In this document: positions 24,291 to 33,266 of the stretch, in pieces
How the letters are laid out: every line of letters starts with the position of its first letter
Numbering within the stretch: position 1 is the first letter of the stretch
Assembly (NCBI GenBank): GCA_910579575.1
Contig: CAJTUM010000001.1
Coordinates: 114,132-178,131, forward strand
DNA length: 64,000 nucleotides
Direction of reading: 5' to 3'
Origin: an uncultured Eubacteriales bacterium
GTDB taxonomy: Bacteria; Bacillota; Clostridia; Oscillospirales; Butyricicoccaceae
Translations under genes and position numbers: made by a program
The notes under the pieces: model-generated
Databases searched by the model: none
What the model saw: only the letters and a program-made list of their open reading frames with translations
Told to the model about the DNA's origin: nothing

Positions 24291-25178
24291 CTATTTCAAA
24301 ATTTCCAGGGCCTGGGCCAGCTTTTGGCGGCTGGCTTCGCTGAGAGGCCCCAAAGGCAGGCGGCAGGGGCCGACCTGCCAGCCCAGCAGGTTCAGCGCTT
24401 CTTTCACCGGCGCGGGGTTCGTCTCGATAAACAGGGCGTTAATCAGCTCCAGGTAATCCAGCTGAAGCTGGCGGGAGCGGGCCGCGTCGCCGGATCGATA
24501 GGCTTCCACCAGCTGATGGGTTTGGGCCGGCGCCACGTTGGCCAGCACGGAAACCACGCCGCAGCCGCCCAAAGAGAGCAGGGGCACAATCATATCGTCG
24601 TTGCCGGAAAGCAGGCAAAAATTCGGCCCTATCAGCTTGGCGCAGGCCGTAACATAGGCGATATCGCCGCTGGCCTCTTTGATTCCTACAATATTTTTGT
24701 GTTGAGCCAGCTGGGCCAGCACGTCCAGCGGGATAGAACAGCCGGTGCGGCTGGGCACGTTATACAAAATGATAGGAATCTCAACGCTGTCCGCAACGGT
24801 TTGGAAATGGGCCAGCATCCCGCTTTTGTTGGCCTTGTTGTAATAAGGAGTAACCACGAGCAGACCGTCGGCCCCCATGGCTTGGTAGCGGCGGGCCAGG
24901 GAGGCGGCGTGGGCGGTGTCGTTGGAGCCTGCGCCCACGATCACCGGAATCCGCCCGGCGACTTGGCTGATAATGGCCTGAGCAATTTTGTCTTTTTCCT
25001 CCTGGGATAGGGTAGGCGTCTCGGCGGTGGTGCCCAGGGCCACAATGCCGTCCGTATGATTTTGCAGGTGGAAATCCACCAGCTTGCTCAACTGCTGATC
25101 GTCCACTTGGCCGTCTGGGCCGAAGGGCGTGACCAGAGCTACCAGAGAGCCGCTGAACGTGCGGATTGGTTTGGACAT
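24291..25178 (-). CDS. dapA: 4-hydroxy-tetrahydrodipicolinate synthase
   Basis: 295 aa TIM barrel that condenses pyruvate with aspartate semialdehyde. Visible: GTTAETPTLS (pyruvate-binding Thr pair), YNVPSRTG with the catalytic Tyr near 135, and GIKEASGD with the Schiff-base Lys near 163. ATG at 25178 has AAGGAG 8 bases upstream. A possible own promoter (25233-25261) would give expression independent of the lysine riboswitch, which would suit supply of dipicolinate during sporulation. Confidence 0.96.
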   Translation of the reverse strand: MSKPIRTFSGSLVALVTPFGPDGQVDDQQLSKLVDFHLQNHTDGIVALGTTAETPTLSQEEKDKIAQAIISQVAGRIPVIVGAGSNDTAHAASLARRYQAMGADGLLVVTPYYNKANKSGMLAHFQTVADSVEIPIILYNVPSRTGCSIPLDVLAQLAQHKNIVGIKEASGDIAYVTACAKLIGPNFCLLSGNDDMIVPLLSLGGCGVVSVLANVAPAQTHQLVEAYRSGDAARSRQLQLDYLELINALFIETNPAPVKEALNLLGWQVGPCRLPLGPLSEASRQKLAQALEILK

Positions 25179-25232
25179 AATCAAGTCTCCTTTTCGGTTG
25201 CGTTCATGATGGTTTTATGCCGTTCTGCTTTC

Positions 25233-25261
25233 AGTATATCGATTTTCGGGGCAAATGTCCA
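25233..25261 (-). promoter_or_regulatory. Possible internal promoter for dapA-dapB-dapH
   Basis: On the minus strand TGGACA (25256-25261) and TATACT (25233-25238) are exactly 17 bp apart, between lysC and dapA. Confidence 0.6.
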
Positions 25262-25367
25262 CCGGTTTTCTTTTGGGCCGCCTGCCGGCGCGGCTCTTCT
25301 TGCAAGGGAAGGAAGGCCGACTAAGACGAAACGGAGCGCGGCCGTCAAGCCCCCTGAGCCCGGCCGA

Positions 25368-26564
25368 CTAAAGGTTGAATTCTTCTGCCAGGGCCTGGAC
25401 GGCCTTTTCCTTGTTTTCTTTATCGATGGTGAAAGAGATGGAGATTTCCGAAGTTGTAATCTGGTAATAGGGAATTTGGCAGCGGGCCAGAGTCTGGAAC
25501 ACCCGGACGGCCACGCCGGTGTGGGTGGCCATGCCCACGCCCACCAAGGAGAGCTGGGTCAGGTCCCGGCGAATTTGCAGCGCCGGCGCCGGCGCTTCGC
25601 TTTGCTTCAGCTGTTGTTCCAGTTCCAGGGCCTGTTCGTCGCTGCAGCTGAAGGAGAAGGCCACCTTGCCGTCAATGATGTTTTGGTTAATCATATCCAG
25701 GTTGATGTTGGCGCCTGCAATCAGGCTGAAAATGGAAGCGGCGGAGCTGGCGTTGTAATCCATAGGCGGGAAGGCCACAATGGCGCAATGCTCCTTGATG
25801 CTGATGCCGGTGACGGGCATATCCTCAAAAAATACCTGCTGGCTCATAACAGTCGTTCCTTTCTTTTCGGGTTCCAGCGTGCGGCCCAGATACAGGCTGA
25901 CGCCATATTTTTTGGCAAGCTCCACGCTGCGGGTTTCCAGCACGCCGGCGCCCAAGGAAGCCATTTCCATCATCTCCTCGTAAGAGATGGTTTTCAGCGC
26001 TCGGGCGGCGGGATAGATTCGGGGGTCCACGGTGTAAACCGCGTCCACGTCGGTGTAAATTTCGCAGGGGCAGCCCAATTTTGCGGCGATGGCCACGGCG
26101 GTGGTGTCGCTGCCGCCCCGGCCCAAGGTGGTGATATGCCCGTCCTCTGTGATGCCCTGGAACCCGGCGGCTACCACAACCTTGCCCTCCGCCAGATATT
26201 GTTCCAGCCGCTGGGTGTTGATTTCCTTGATAAAGGCTTTGGAGTGGACGTCGTTTGTGATAAAGCCCGATTGAAAGCCCGTCATGGAAATGGCGTCCAC
26301 CCCCAGGCTTTGCAGCGCCATGGCCATCAGGCTGACGGTCTGCACTTCGCCGGTGGAGAGCAAGGCGTCCATCTCCCGCTTGGAGGGGGCGGGGTTTACC
26401 TTTTTGGCCAAGGCGATCAAGCCGTTGGTGGTTTTGCCCATGGCGGAGCATACTACCACCAAATTCGTTCCTTGGCGGCGCAGCTCCGCCGCCCGCCGGG
26501 CGATGGCCATAATTTTTTCCGTGGTGGCCACGCTGCTGCCACCGTATTTATGCACCAATCTCAT
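25368..26564 (-). CDS. lysC: Aspartate kinase
   Basis: 398 aa. It phosphorylates aspartate, the entry to lysine, methionine and threonine synthesis. The kinase domain starts with KYGGSSVA (residues 6-13), then FQGITEDGHITTLGRGGSDTTA near 165-185 and DVDAVYTVDPR near 205. Two ACT domains follow, with the regulatory pattern GISIKEHCAIVAF and LSLVGVGMATHTGVAVRVF. Length fits the single-chain, feedback-regulated type. ATG at 26564 has AAGGAG 9 bases upstream. First gene of the operon, behind the lysine riboswitch. Confidence 0.96.
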   Translation of the reverse strand: MRLVHKYGGSSVATTEKIMAIARRAAELRRQGTNLVVVCSAMGKTTNGLIALAKKVNPAPSKREMDALLSTGEVQTVSLMAMALQSLGVDAISMTGFQSGFITNDVHSKAFIKEINTQRLEQYLAEGKVVVAAGFQGITEDGHITTLGRGGSDTTAVAIAAKLGCPCEIYTDVDAVYTVDPRIYPAARALKTISYEEMMEMASLGAGVLETRSVELAKKYGVSLYLGRTLEPEKKGTTVMSQQVFFEDMPVTGISIKEHCAIVAFPPMDYNASSAASIFSLIAGANINLDMINQNIIDGKVAFSFSCSDEQALELEQQLKQSEAPAPALQIRRDLTQLSLVGVGMATHTGVAVRVFQTLARCQIPYYQITTSEISISFTIDKENKEKAVQALAEEFNL

Positions 26565-26598
26565 TGCAGCGTTCTCCTTTTTTGAGCAAAATGATAAC

Positions 26599-26631
26599 AA
26601 AAAAGCCGGCAGAGCTTGCGCTCTTACCGGC
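26599..26631 (-). terminator. Terminator of the lysine riboswitch
   Basis: On the minus strand an 11-bp stem (26620-26631 with 26605-26615, loop GCAA) is followed by six T. It lies 35 bases before the lysC ATG and is the regulated intrinsic terminator that lysine binding should favour. Confidence 0.85.
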
Positions 26632-26662
26632 AAAAACCCCCCAAAGGGGCTTCCTGCTGTAA

Positions 26663-26822
26663 GATAGCGCTCCTGCAAGAATGGCTTGCAGACAGTGCCG
26701 CGCCTATTGAACGCAGCCCCACCATGAGCGCGCGCCCGCGCTCAAAGTTCGGCGGATTGACCTTTGGCCCCTTTCCTCGCCTGCCGGCTCCCAGGGCTAC
26801 TCATTCGCTCCGCGCCTCTATC
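26663..26822 (-). promoter_or_regulatory. Lysine riboswitch (L-box)
   Basis: On the minus strand the 5' end GATAGAGGCGCGG pairs with the 3' end GGAGCGCTATC to close the P1 stem. Between them lie the conserved parts of the L-box in order: AUGAGUAGCC, GGAAAGGGG, UCCGCCGAA, GGUGGGGCUG and CGGCACUGUCUGC. The 160-nt aptamer is followed by a terminator and lysC, so lysine should stop transcription of lysC and the dap genes behind it. Confidence 0.93.
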
Positions 26823-26831
26823 CTGGGCCTT

Positions 26832-26861
26832 ATCTTATCATAGAGAGCAGGCGTTTGTAAA
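26832..26861 (-). promoter_or_regulatory. Promoter of the lysine operon
   Basis: On the minus strand TTTACA (26856-26861) and TAAGAT (26832-26837) with an 18-bp spacer, about 10 bases before the riboswitch begins. Confidence 0.75.
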
Positions 26862-26928
26862 GGGGGATTTTGATTGGTCAAAGGATACGTTTGGTTTTCG
26901 GCAGGGCGCGGCAGAAGGGAGAACGAAT

Positions 26929-26956
26929 GAAAACCGCCCTTTTCAGGACGGTTTTC
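26929..26956 (-). terminator. Terminator after the broken coiled-coil gene
   Basis: GAAAACCGCCCT (26929-26940) pairs with AGGACGGTTTTC (26945-26956), loop TTTC. T runs are present on both strands. It lies 120 bases past the minus-strand pseudogene. Confidence 0.7.
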
Positions 26957-27078
26957 ATTGGACATGAATCGCAGGGAGACAAAACGCAGCTCCAGGCCCG
27001 TCATGACGATTTACCCCGAGATAAAGACGTAGTCGCAGACGATATCATTTTCGTCAAAGCAGACGACGACGGCGCAGT

Positions 27079-29629
27079 TTAAGTTTCGACGGAAAAAAAT
27101 ACGTATGCGGTCTCTGTTTGAGCCTCGGTAAAAATCGTGGGTTTTCCCAATTCACACGTGGTAAAGTCTGAACCCAGGACTTTTTTGACATCCTCCAGCG
27201 TGGAATCTCGGCTCAGCTGATCCGATAGATCGGATATTTCACACGCGGCGGCTGCGTAATATCGAGCCGAAGTAGAGTATCCGAATTGGATTATTTCATG
27301 CGTATATGTGCGGCTCAGATAAGCAGAATCCTCCATGTCGGAGTTTAGGATCCTCCACTTAAAATCGCTCGGCATCGGCATTGGCAGAGGCGTTTCGCCG
27401 ACATACTCCATGTTGTCTCGGATCACTTTGCTGTCAAACAGCCGCGTGGACTTCCAATCCATCGTATCCAGCTCCTCCAGCAGTTTGTCGTTTATGCCGG
27501 GAATGTCCGTAAAGCGTTCCGGGGACTTGGCTTCCCGGGTGGAGGCCAGCATCTCGTTGTAAGCGTTTTGGGCGGCAAGGGCGCCATTGGCGAAATTGGG
27601 TTTTTCTTTCTATGGTTCGCTTTCGTCGCCGCCGGGCGGCTGGGCTGGTTGCGTTCCGTCGTTGTCCGGCAACACAACGGGGGCCTCGGCGCCGTCGTCC
27701 GGCGGTTGAAGAGAGTCCTCGGTTTGTCCGTCCGGGTTTTCCGGCGGGTTGGTCTCTTCCGGCTTCTGTTCTTTGGGTGATTCCGGTTGCTCCGGCGTTT
27801 TATTTTCCTCTATAAGAGGCGCGTTTTGGAGCGCGATCCTTTTCCTCTTGGTTTCCCAAGTCCTCGGCGCCTTCCTGCGTCAGGATGGAGTCCATGGCGT
27901 TTCCCAGCCGCCACTGGTTCAGCGCCGTAAAGCCCGACAGTCCCAGCAGAAGCAGAAGACACGCCGCAATGGCCAAGCGCCCTGCGAGTTTCCTGCCGCT
28001 TTTCTGGGAGGGCGGAAGGGCGTTTGCCCATGAAACGGAACGCGCATAGCGCTCGTATAATGCGGCGTTCAGCCGCCGCTCTTCCTCCAGCTTTCGCCGC
28101 TGCTCTTCGAGCTGCTGTTTCAGCTTATTGATTTCGTCTTCATAGCGGCATTTTACTTGCCAAAGAAAGGCTCTCAGCTTTGTTCCGTCGTTGCCATAGA
28201 GCGTCAAGCCCTGGTCCACTTGGGCCAGGCCCTGGTTTGCGATCTGCAAATAGCGGCCGGCCTGCGCCGTTTGGTCCGTAGTTTCCAGCGCGCCCTGGAG
28301 CTGCGCGGCGCCCCGGATGACGACGGCTTCCGCCGCCGGCAGGGCGTTGGGCTGGATGCCTGCCTGGCGGAGAAACTGGATCGTCTGCCGCTGATACTGC
28401 CGCAGCTGTTTGTCAGCCGCCTTCTGCGCCTCCCGCAGTTTCTCTGCGTTTTCCTCGGCGTCACGTTTCCAGCGGGCGATCAGTTCGCCGTTGCCTGCCG
28501 CTTTCTGAAGCGCATCCTGGGATTGCGCCAGACGGCGCTGAATTTCTTCGATTTCCCGCAGCGATTCCTCCTGCTTTTGGGAGAAAGCGGCGGCCATATT
28601 GTCCCGCTCCTGTATCAGTATGTTGATCTGCTCCCTTAAAGCGTCCCGCTGTTCCTCCACCGGCAGCAGAGCCTGATATTTGTTGTCAAGCTCGTCAAAC
28701 CGGTCGCCCAGGACCTGGAGCCGCTTTCGGTAGCTGTTTGTGAGTTCCTGCCTGGAGTTCTCCAGGTATTGAAGTTTCCCGCGCAGCGTCTCGTTTTCCC
28801 GTTTCTGGTTGGCGGTCAGCTCCAGACTGTTCCGCTCCGCCTCCTCCAACTGCTTTTTCAGAGAGAGAATGCGCGTGTCCTTGTCGCAGATCAGCTGGTC
28901 GCGCTCCTCTTGGAGCTGTTCAAACTCATGCTTGACGCTGTTCATCCGGGACCGGAGCAGCTGAACTTCCTCTTGGGAGTATTCCAGGGCTTCCGGCGCG
29001 GGCAGCTCGCGTATTTTATTGCCGTGGAGATCCAGGACGATATAGTGGTCTCCCTCCGGCTGCACGCTGCAAATGCCTTCGATATTGCACTTGGGGAAGG
29101 CTTTTTTCAGCTGTTTCAGCGTTCGTTCCGGCGTGGGCGCAAAGTCCGCGTCGTCCCCAAAAAACATCATCGAACCGCTTTTTGGGACCTTGGCGGGGCT
29201 ATAGCCGCCGGATTTTGCGGCGGTTTCCAGCTTGAGCTGATCTTTATACAGCCAGAGCAGTACTTCATATAAATTCTCGATCAGCTTTGGATAGGAATCG
29301 TCCCGGCGCAGGCTCTGGGCGTGGATGTAAGAATTTGCTGTACAATTTAGGGAGCGGATGCGCTCAAAATTGGCTTGGCCGACGATTCAGGTAAAGATCG
29401 GCTCGTTGATACCGCACAAATATTCGCCCACCGTTCGGGTCTGGTACTTGGGCGGGCTCGGATATGCCGCGCCGTTCAGCGTCGAGACGAATGAACAGAA
29501 AATTTCCAAAGTTCGGCGGGCGTAAAGCGCGCAGATCTCCCGGTTGGAATGGAACGCGTTTTCCGCCATACAGGCGCATTTGTACATTTGCGCACAAGAG
29601 GGATCCTTTAGGAAATCTGGGGTGTTCAT
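27079..29629 (-). pseudogene. Broken gene for a large coiled-coil, membrane-anchored protein
   Basis: ATG at 29629 starts a protein that is interrupted by TGA at about 29387, yet the same frame continues sensibly (IRSLNCTANSYIHAQSLR) into a long open part from 29170. Then come a coiled coil of about 270 residues (heptad-rich, Gln/Glu/Arg/Leu), a membrane helix (LAIAACLLLLLGLSGF), a frameshift near 27835 in a GAGGAAAAGG tract, a Pro/Glu-rich linker, an in-frame TAG at 27612, and a final outer domain to 27079. An intact form would have about 850 aa. The N-terminal part resembles the helical domain found before DUF4145-like regions; function unknown. The 29170-27800 part could still be translated. 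Confidence 0.75.
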
Positions 29630-29690
29630 AAAATTTCAGTTTGAGAAATTTCCACCCCCATTGAGGCTTTTTTTGAATTTTTCTTCTTGC

Positions 29691-29720
29691 ATTATACCAC
29701 TTTGTCTTTGAGAGCGGCAA
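29691..29720 (-). promoter_or_regulatory. Promoter of the broken coiled-coil gene
   Basis: On the minus strand TATAAT (29691-29696) with TG two bases before it (extended -10) and TTGCCG (29715-29720) at an 18-bp spacing. Confidence 0.65.
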
Positions 29721-29816
29721 GGAAAATCCGGCGCGGCAGAAGGCCGGCCGCCGGAGGGGCGCGATTCGCTCGCAGCTCGGCTGCGTCTTTTTTGTCTACA
29801 GAGCAAACAGAAAAGC

Positions 29817-29847
29817 AAAAAGGGACAGGATTTTCTATCCCTTTTTT
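29817..29847. terminator. Bidirectional terminator after dpaA
   Basis: AAAAAGGGA (29817-29825) pairs with TCCCTTTTT (29838-29846). T runs exist on both strands; the dpaA stop is 13 bases away. Confidence 0.75.
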
Positions 29848-29859
29848 GCGCTTTGGGCC

Positions 29860-30636
29860 TTACAGCGGCAGGCCGGCGGCTCTGCCCGTGCGGTAGATCG
29901 CGTCTACAATAAATCGGGCGGCGGTTTCGGGGGAATATTTGCCCGGCAGAGAGCCGCCGACTACTACGTTTGCTCCGATTTTTTCGGCCAGCTGCAAATC
30001 GATGGCGCCATTGGCCGCCGCCAGCTCAATCACCAGAGAGTCGGACCGCACTTCCCTTAATTCCGCCTCTCCCAAGACGCGGGCGGGGATGGCGTTGAAA
30101 ATCAAGTCCTGCCGGCTTATGACCTCTGCCAGGCGGGAGAGCTCCGCCGTCTCATAGCCGCAGGCTTGGCCGTAGGCCAGGTCTTCCGGCTTTCGGGCCG
30201 CCAGCGTCACTTTGGCGCCCAGGCTTTGCAGCAGACGGGCCAGGTAAGCTCCCACATGGCCTCGGCCCAACACCAGGCATCGGCTGTTCCAGATGGTCCG
30301 GGGCAGGTTTTCAATGGCTGTCAGCAGCGCGCCCTCCGCCGTGGGGACGGCGTTTAGATACCGCAGCGCCCGGTCCGCCATATAATTCAGCGCAGGACGA
30401 GGAGATTCTCGGTTCAGCCAGCCAAAAATTACACCATTTCCCGGCAGCCGGGCGGCGAAATCGTCGAAGATAAGCGCTGTGCCTGTGATATGCACGCCGT
30501 CTTGGCAGGCCATCATGGGCAGTACGGCCGCTTCAGCCTGTTCCGGCTCCGGCGTCAGTTGATGTCCGTCCTGCTCCAGCAGCCGGGCGGCGTATTCATA
30601 GCGCTTGTCGTTGGGTTGGATCACATAAAATTTCAT
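29860..30636 (-). CDS. dpaA: Dipicolinate synthase subunit A
   Basis: 258 aa. With subunit B it turns the DapA product into dipicolinic acid in the mother cell during sporulation. The N-terminal part (MKFYVIQPNDKRYEYAARLL) and the NAD(P)-binding motif VLGRGHVGAYLARLLQSLGAKV near residue 130 followed by AARKPEDL fit the SpoVFA/DpaA family; ANGAIDL and GGSLPGKYSPETAA follow as in homologues. ATG at 30636 has AAAGGAG 7 bases upstream. Subunit B is not in the window, whereas the two are usually adjacent. Confidence 0.82.
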   Translation of the reverse strand: MKFYVIQPNDKRYEYAARLLEQDGHQLTPEPEQAEAAVLPMMACQDGVHITGTALIFDDFAARLPGNGVIFGWLNRESPRPALNYMADRALRYLNAVPTAEGALLTAIENLPRTIWNSRCLVLGRGHVGAYLARLLQSLGAKVTLAARKPEDLAYGQACGYETAELSRLAEVISRQDLIFNAIPARVLGEAELREVRSDSLVIELAAANGAIDLQLAEKIGANVVVGGSLPGKYSPETAARFIVDAIYRTGRAAGLPL

Positions 30637-30741
30637 CAAAACAACTCCTTTCACAGCATCTTATTTTTTGGATATTTTATCAGTTTCTCAAATAAAAAAT
30701 AAGGGTTGGCGGCGCCGGCGGCCCCCGGCTCGATATAACAC

Positions 30742-30769
30742 TTGTTATTTAGAGGGGTTGCGGTATAAT
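30742..30769 (+). promoter_or_regulatory. Promoter of the M20 amidohydrolase gene
   Basis: TTGTTA (30742-30747) and TATAAT (30764-30769), 16 bp apart, 45 bases before the ATG. Confidence 0.8.
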
Positions 30770-30813
30770 AGAGGAGAGAAACAGCCCTTTTCGGCTGAAC
30801 GGAGGAGATAACA

Positions 30814-31926
30814 ATGACTAACCTGATTCAATATCGTCGGGATCTGCACCAGATTCCGGAAACAGCCCGGCAGGAGTTCAAAACCAGCGAATATATCGGC
30901 GCTCGTCTCGCCAAGCTGGATTGCCAGACGGAACAAGTCTGCGGCACCGGATATCTGGCTTTTTTTGATAATGGCGCGGCAGAAACCATCGCCTTTCGGG
31001 GAGATATGGACGCTTTGTCCATCAAGGAGGAAACGGGCCTGCCCTTCGCCTCCCAAAACGGTTGTATGCACGCCTGCGGTCACGACGCCCATATGGCCAT
31101 GATGCTGGGTCTGTGCGACTATCTGAATGAAAACCATGGCAAATACAAATTCAATATCCTGGCCATTTTCCAGCCTTCGGAGGAGAGCATTGGCGGCGCC
31201 AAGGTGATCTGCGAAACCGGCGTCTTTGAAAAGCGCAATGTAACCAAGGTCTTTGGGCTGCACGTTTGGCCCAAAATTCCCGCCAACGCCATTGGCAGCG
31301 TGCCTGGCCCCATGATGGCCCAGGCTTCCGAACTGACCATGACGGTTCACGGCAAAAGCGCTCACTGCGGCCGCCCGGACCTGGGTATAGACGCGCTGTC
31401 CGCCATGGCGGATATCATTTCGGAAATCAACGCGATGAAGAGAAAAGAGATTGCCCAAGGCACGGATTATCTGCTGCATTTCGGCGCTATGGAGGCCGGC
31501 GACGCGGCCAACATCATCTGCGAAAAAGCCACGGTGCGGGGCAGCGTCCGGGCCTTTGATCCCAAAGTTTATGATTTTATGGAAAAGCGCATTCGGGAAA
31601 TCAGCCAGGACGTGGCCCAGCGCTATGGCGCCAAGGTGGAAGTGGAGCTGACCATGCCCTATCCCCCGGTAAACAACGACCCGGCGCTGTATGAAGAATA
31701 CAAAAAGGCCATGGCCAAGGCGGGCGTCGCCATGGTAGAAGCGGAAAAGACGGTTATCGCAGAGGATTTTTCGGAATATGAGCTGCGTTGCCCTGGCGTC
31801 TTCGGTTGGCTGGGGTTGGGCGACGTTCCCTCTCTGCACAACAACAAATTCGATTTCGATGAGAGCATTATGGAAACCGGCGTCAAGGCTTTTGTAGCCT
31901 TGTTGGACTATTTTAATGAAAAATAG
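30814..31926 (+). CDS. M20D-family amidohydrolase / possible N-acetyl-DAP deacetylase
   Basis: 370 aa. The N-terminal YRRDLHQIPETA, metal motifs GDMDALSI and HACGHDAHMAMML near 65-95, catalytic QPSEESIGGA near 126 and the dimerisation segment VHGKSAHCGRPDLGIDAL are typical of the M20D group (IAA-amino acid hydrolases, N-acetyl-amino acid deacetylases). Since dapH is present, a deacetylase for N-acetyl-DAP is needed and this is one candidate, but the substrate cannot be read from sequence. ATG at 30814 has GGAGGAG 6 bases upstream. Monocistronic, with a hairpin behind. Confidence 0.85.
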   Translation: MTNLIQYRRDLHQIPETARQEFKTSEYIGARLAKLDCQTEQVCGTGYLAFFDNGAAETIAFRGDMDALSIKEETGLPFASQNGCMHACGHDAHMAMMLGLCDYLNENHGKYKFNILAIFQPSEESIGGAKVICETGVFEKRNVTKVFGLHVWPKIPANAIGSVPGPMMAQASELTMTVHGKSAHCGRPDLGIDALSAMADIISEINAMKRKEIAQGTDYLLHFGAMEAGDAANIICEKATVRGSVRAFDPKVYDFMEKRIREISQDVAQRYGAKVEVELTMPYPPVNNDPALYEEYKKAMAKAGVAMVEAEKTVIAEDFSEYELRCPGVFGWLGLGDVPSLHNNKFDFDESIMETGVKAFVALLDYFNEK

Positions 31927-31945
31927 CAAATTGTAATGAGAAATC

Positions 31946-31978
31946 AAGGCGGCGCGGCCTTTGAGAGCGCGCCGCCTT
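31946..31978 (+). terminator. Terminator after the M20 gene
   Basis: AAGGCGGCGCG (31946-31956) pairs with CGCGCCGCCTT (31968-31978), followed by TGCTTTG. Confidence 0.65.
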
Positions 31979-32022
31979 TGCTTTGCGCCGCTTTGTTTAT
32001 GGAAAGGGGAATTGGAAAAGCG

Positions 32023-32604
32023 ATGCCTGGATATATCGTCTATTGGCCTCAGGATCGGGTGAAAGCGCTGGAGAAGGCTGGGGATACCGGGCCGATTCGG
32101 GTGGTTTTTGGCAGTATCCACGCCCGAATGCCCTCCATTGCCTCGGTGAAAGAGGGGGATATCGTCTATCCCGTCGCGCTGATGGAGAAAAAGCTGTGGG
32201 CGCTGGCCCGTCTGCCGGTGGAAACCCGGGAACGGGCCATTGATTACTGCCTGCGGGAGCTGGGCCGGCCCTGCGGCGCTCTGGAGGAGGAAGGAAAAAC
32301 CTATCCCGATTTTGATTACAACGACGGCTGGACCCCCAGCTTGCCCCATTTGAAGCATCAGGTTCCCTTCAACTGCTGTTCCCAATGGGCGGTTTGGGGA
32401 ACAAAGGGTTCGATTATCCGCCCCCGCCCCTTGCCGGCGGACTGCTTGCCCAGCCTGCGCTTCGGTTACCCCAAAAGCAAGGAAAAGGGGCTGAAATTCG
32501 ACCAAAACGGCAATGTGCTTTCTTCCTGTTTGGCTGTCACCCGCCGCCTCAGCCCGGAGAGTCAGGCGGTTTTCGAGAGTCTTTTCGAGGGGGAGATCGA
32601 GTAA
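32023..32604 (+). CDS. Hypothetical protein, 193 aa
   Basis: No family that I can name. The first 70 residues (MPGYIVYWPQDRVKALEKAG, IRVVFGSIHARMPSIASVKEGDIVYPVALMEKKLWALARLPVE) look like a small beta-barrel of the PUA/ASCH kind, where GDIVYPV precedes a strand. Residues 100-150 have FNCCSQWAVWG and a Pro-rich turn. No signal or membrane part. ATG at 32023 is used, with a GGGG site about 12 bases upstream; an in-frame ATG at 31999 is possible. It precedes ybaK by 17 bases, so they are likely one operon. Confidence 0.65.
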   Translation: MPGYIVYWPQDRVKALEKAGDTGPIRVVFGSIHARMPSIASVKEGDIVYPVALMEKKLWALARLPVETRERAIDYCLRELGRPCGALEEEGKTYPDFDYNDGWTPSLPHLKHQVPFNCCSQWAVWGTKGSIIRPRPLPADCLPSLRFGYPKSKEKGLKFDQNGNVLSSCLAVTRRLSPESQAVFESLFEGEIE

Positions 32605-32621
32605 AGAAAGGGGGAAATCCC

Positions 32622-33110
32622 ATGCCCGCCCAACCAAAAACCAACGCCTGCCGCCTGCTGGACAGAGCGGGCGTCGCGTATCGACTGTTGTCCTATGACT
32701 GCGGCGACGGACAGATCGACGGCCCCTCTGTGGCCGCTAAAATGGGGCAAAACCCGGCTCAGGTATTCAAAACCCTGGCGACTCAGGCAGGGCCTGGGGA
32801 TTACCGGGCCTTCGTCCTGCCCTGCGATCGGGAGCTGGATTTGAAGGCCGCCGCCCGGGCGGCGGGGGTAAAATCAGTGCAAATGCTGCCGCTGAAAGAT
32901 TTGACCCGGGTTACCGGTTATATTCGGGGCGGGTGTAGTCCTTTGGCCATGAAAAAGCGGTATCCCACTGTGATCGATCAAAGCTGCCAAAATTTTGACC
33001 GCATTTTCGTCAGCGCCGGCAAGGTCGGCCTCCAACTGGAGATCAATCCCCAGAGTCTGGCGCAGCTTGTCGGAGCAAGTTTGGCGGATATCGCCGCGGA
33101 GGAAGCGTGA
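32622..33110 (+). CDS. ybaK: Cys-tRNA(Pro) deacylase
   Basis: 162 aa. Members remove cysteine wrongly attached to tRNA-Pro. Visible are the family pattern NPAQVFKTLATQ with the functional Lys near 47, and the GYIRGGCSPLAMKKRYPTVID loop near 98-118, followed by FVSAGKVGLQLEINPQSL. Length fits free-standing YbaK/EbsC. ATG at 32622 has AAAGGGGG 7 bases upstream. Second gene of a two-gene unit. Confidence 0.93.
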   Translation: MPAQPKTNACRLLDRAGVAYRLLSYDCGDGQIDGPSVAAKMGQNPAQVFKTLATQAGPGDYRAFVLPCDRELDLKAAARAAGVKSVQMLPLKDLTRVTGYIRGGCSPLAMKKRYPTVIDQSCQNFDRIFVSAGKVGLQLEINPQSLAQLVGASLADIAAEEA

Positions 33111-33266
33111 AAAACCTGGCGATTATCCGGCGTCTCCATCGAGGCCAGCCTTCAAACTCCCGCTCAGATCGCGGAGCAAATTTAGGGGTTTGTGTATCAA
33201 AAGAAATAGACGTCCAATTCGTTTTTTGCTATGCTGATGCAAACGGAGAAAGCAGGGGATGAATCC

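Noticed and set aside
23433..25010. 525-codon plus-strand frame opposite dapH, dapB and dapA
   Set aside because: Crosses three convincing genes in antisense and has no family motif.
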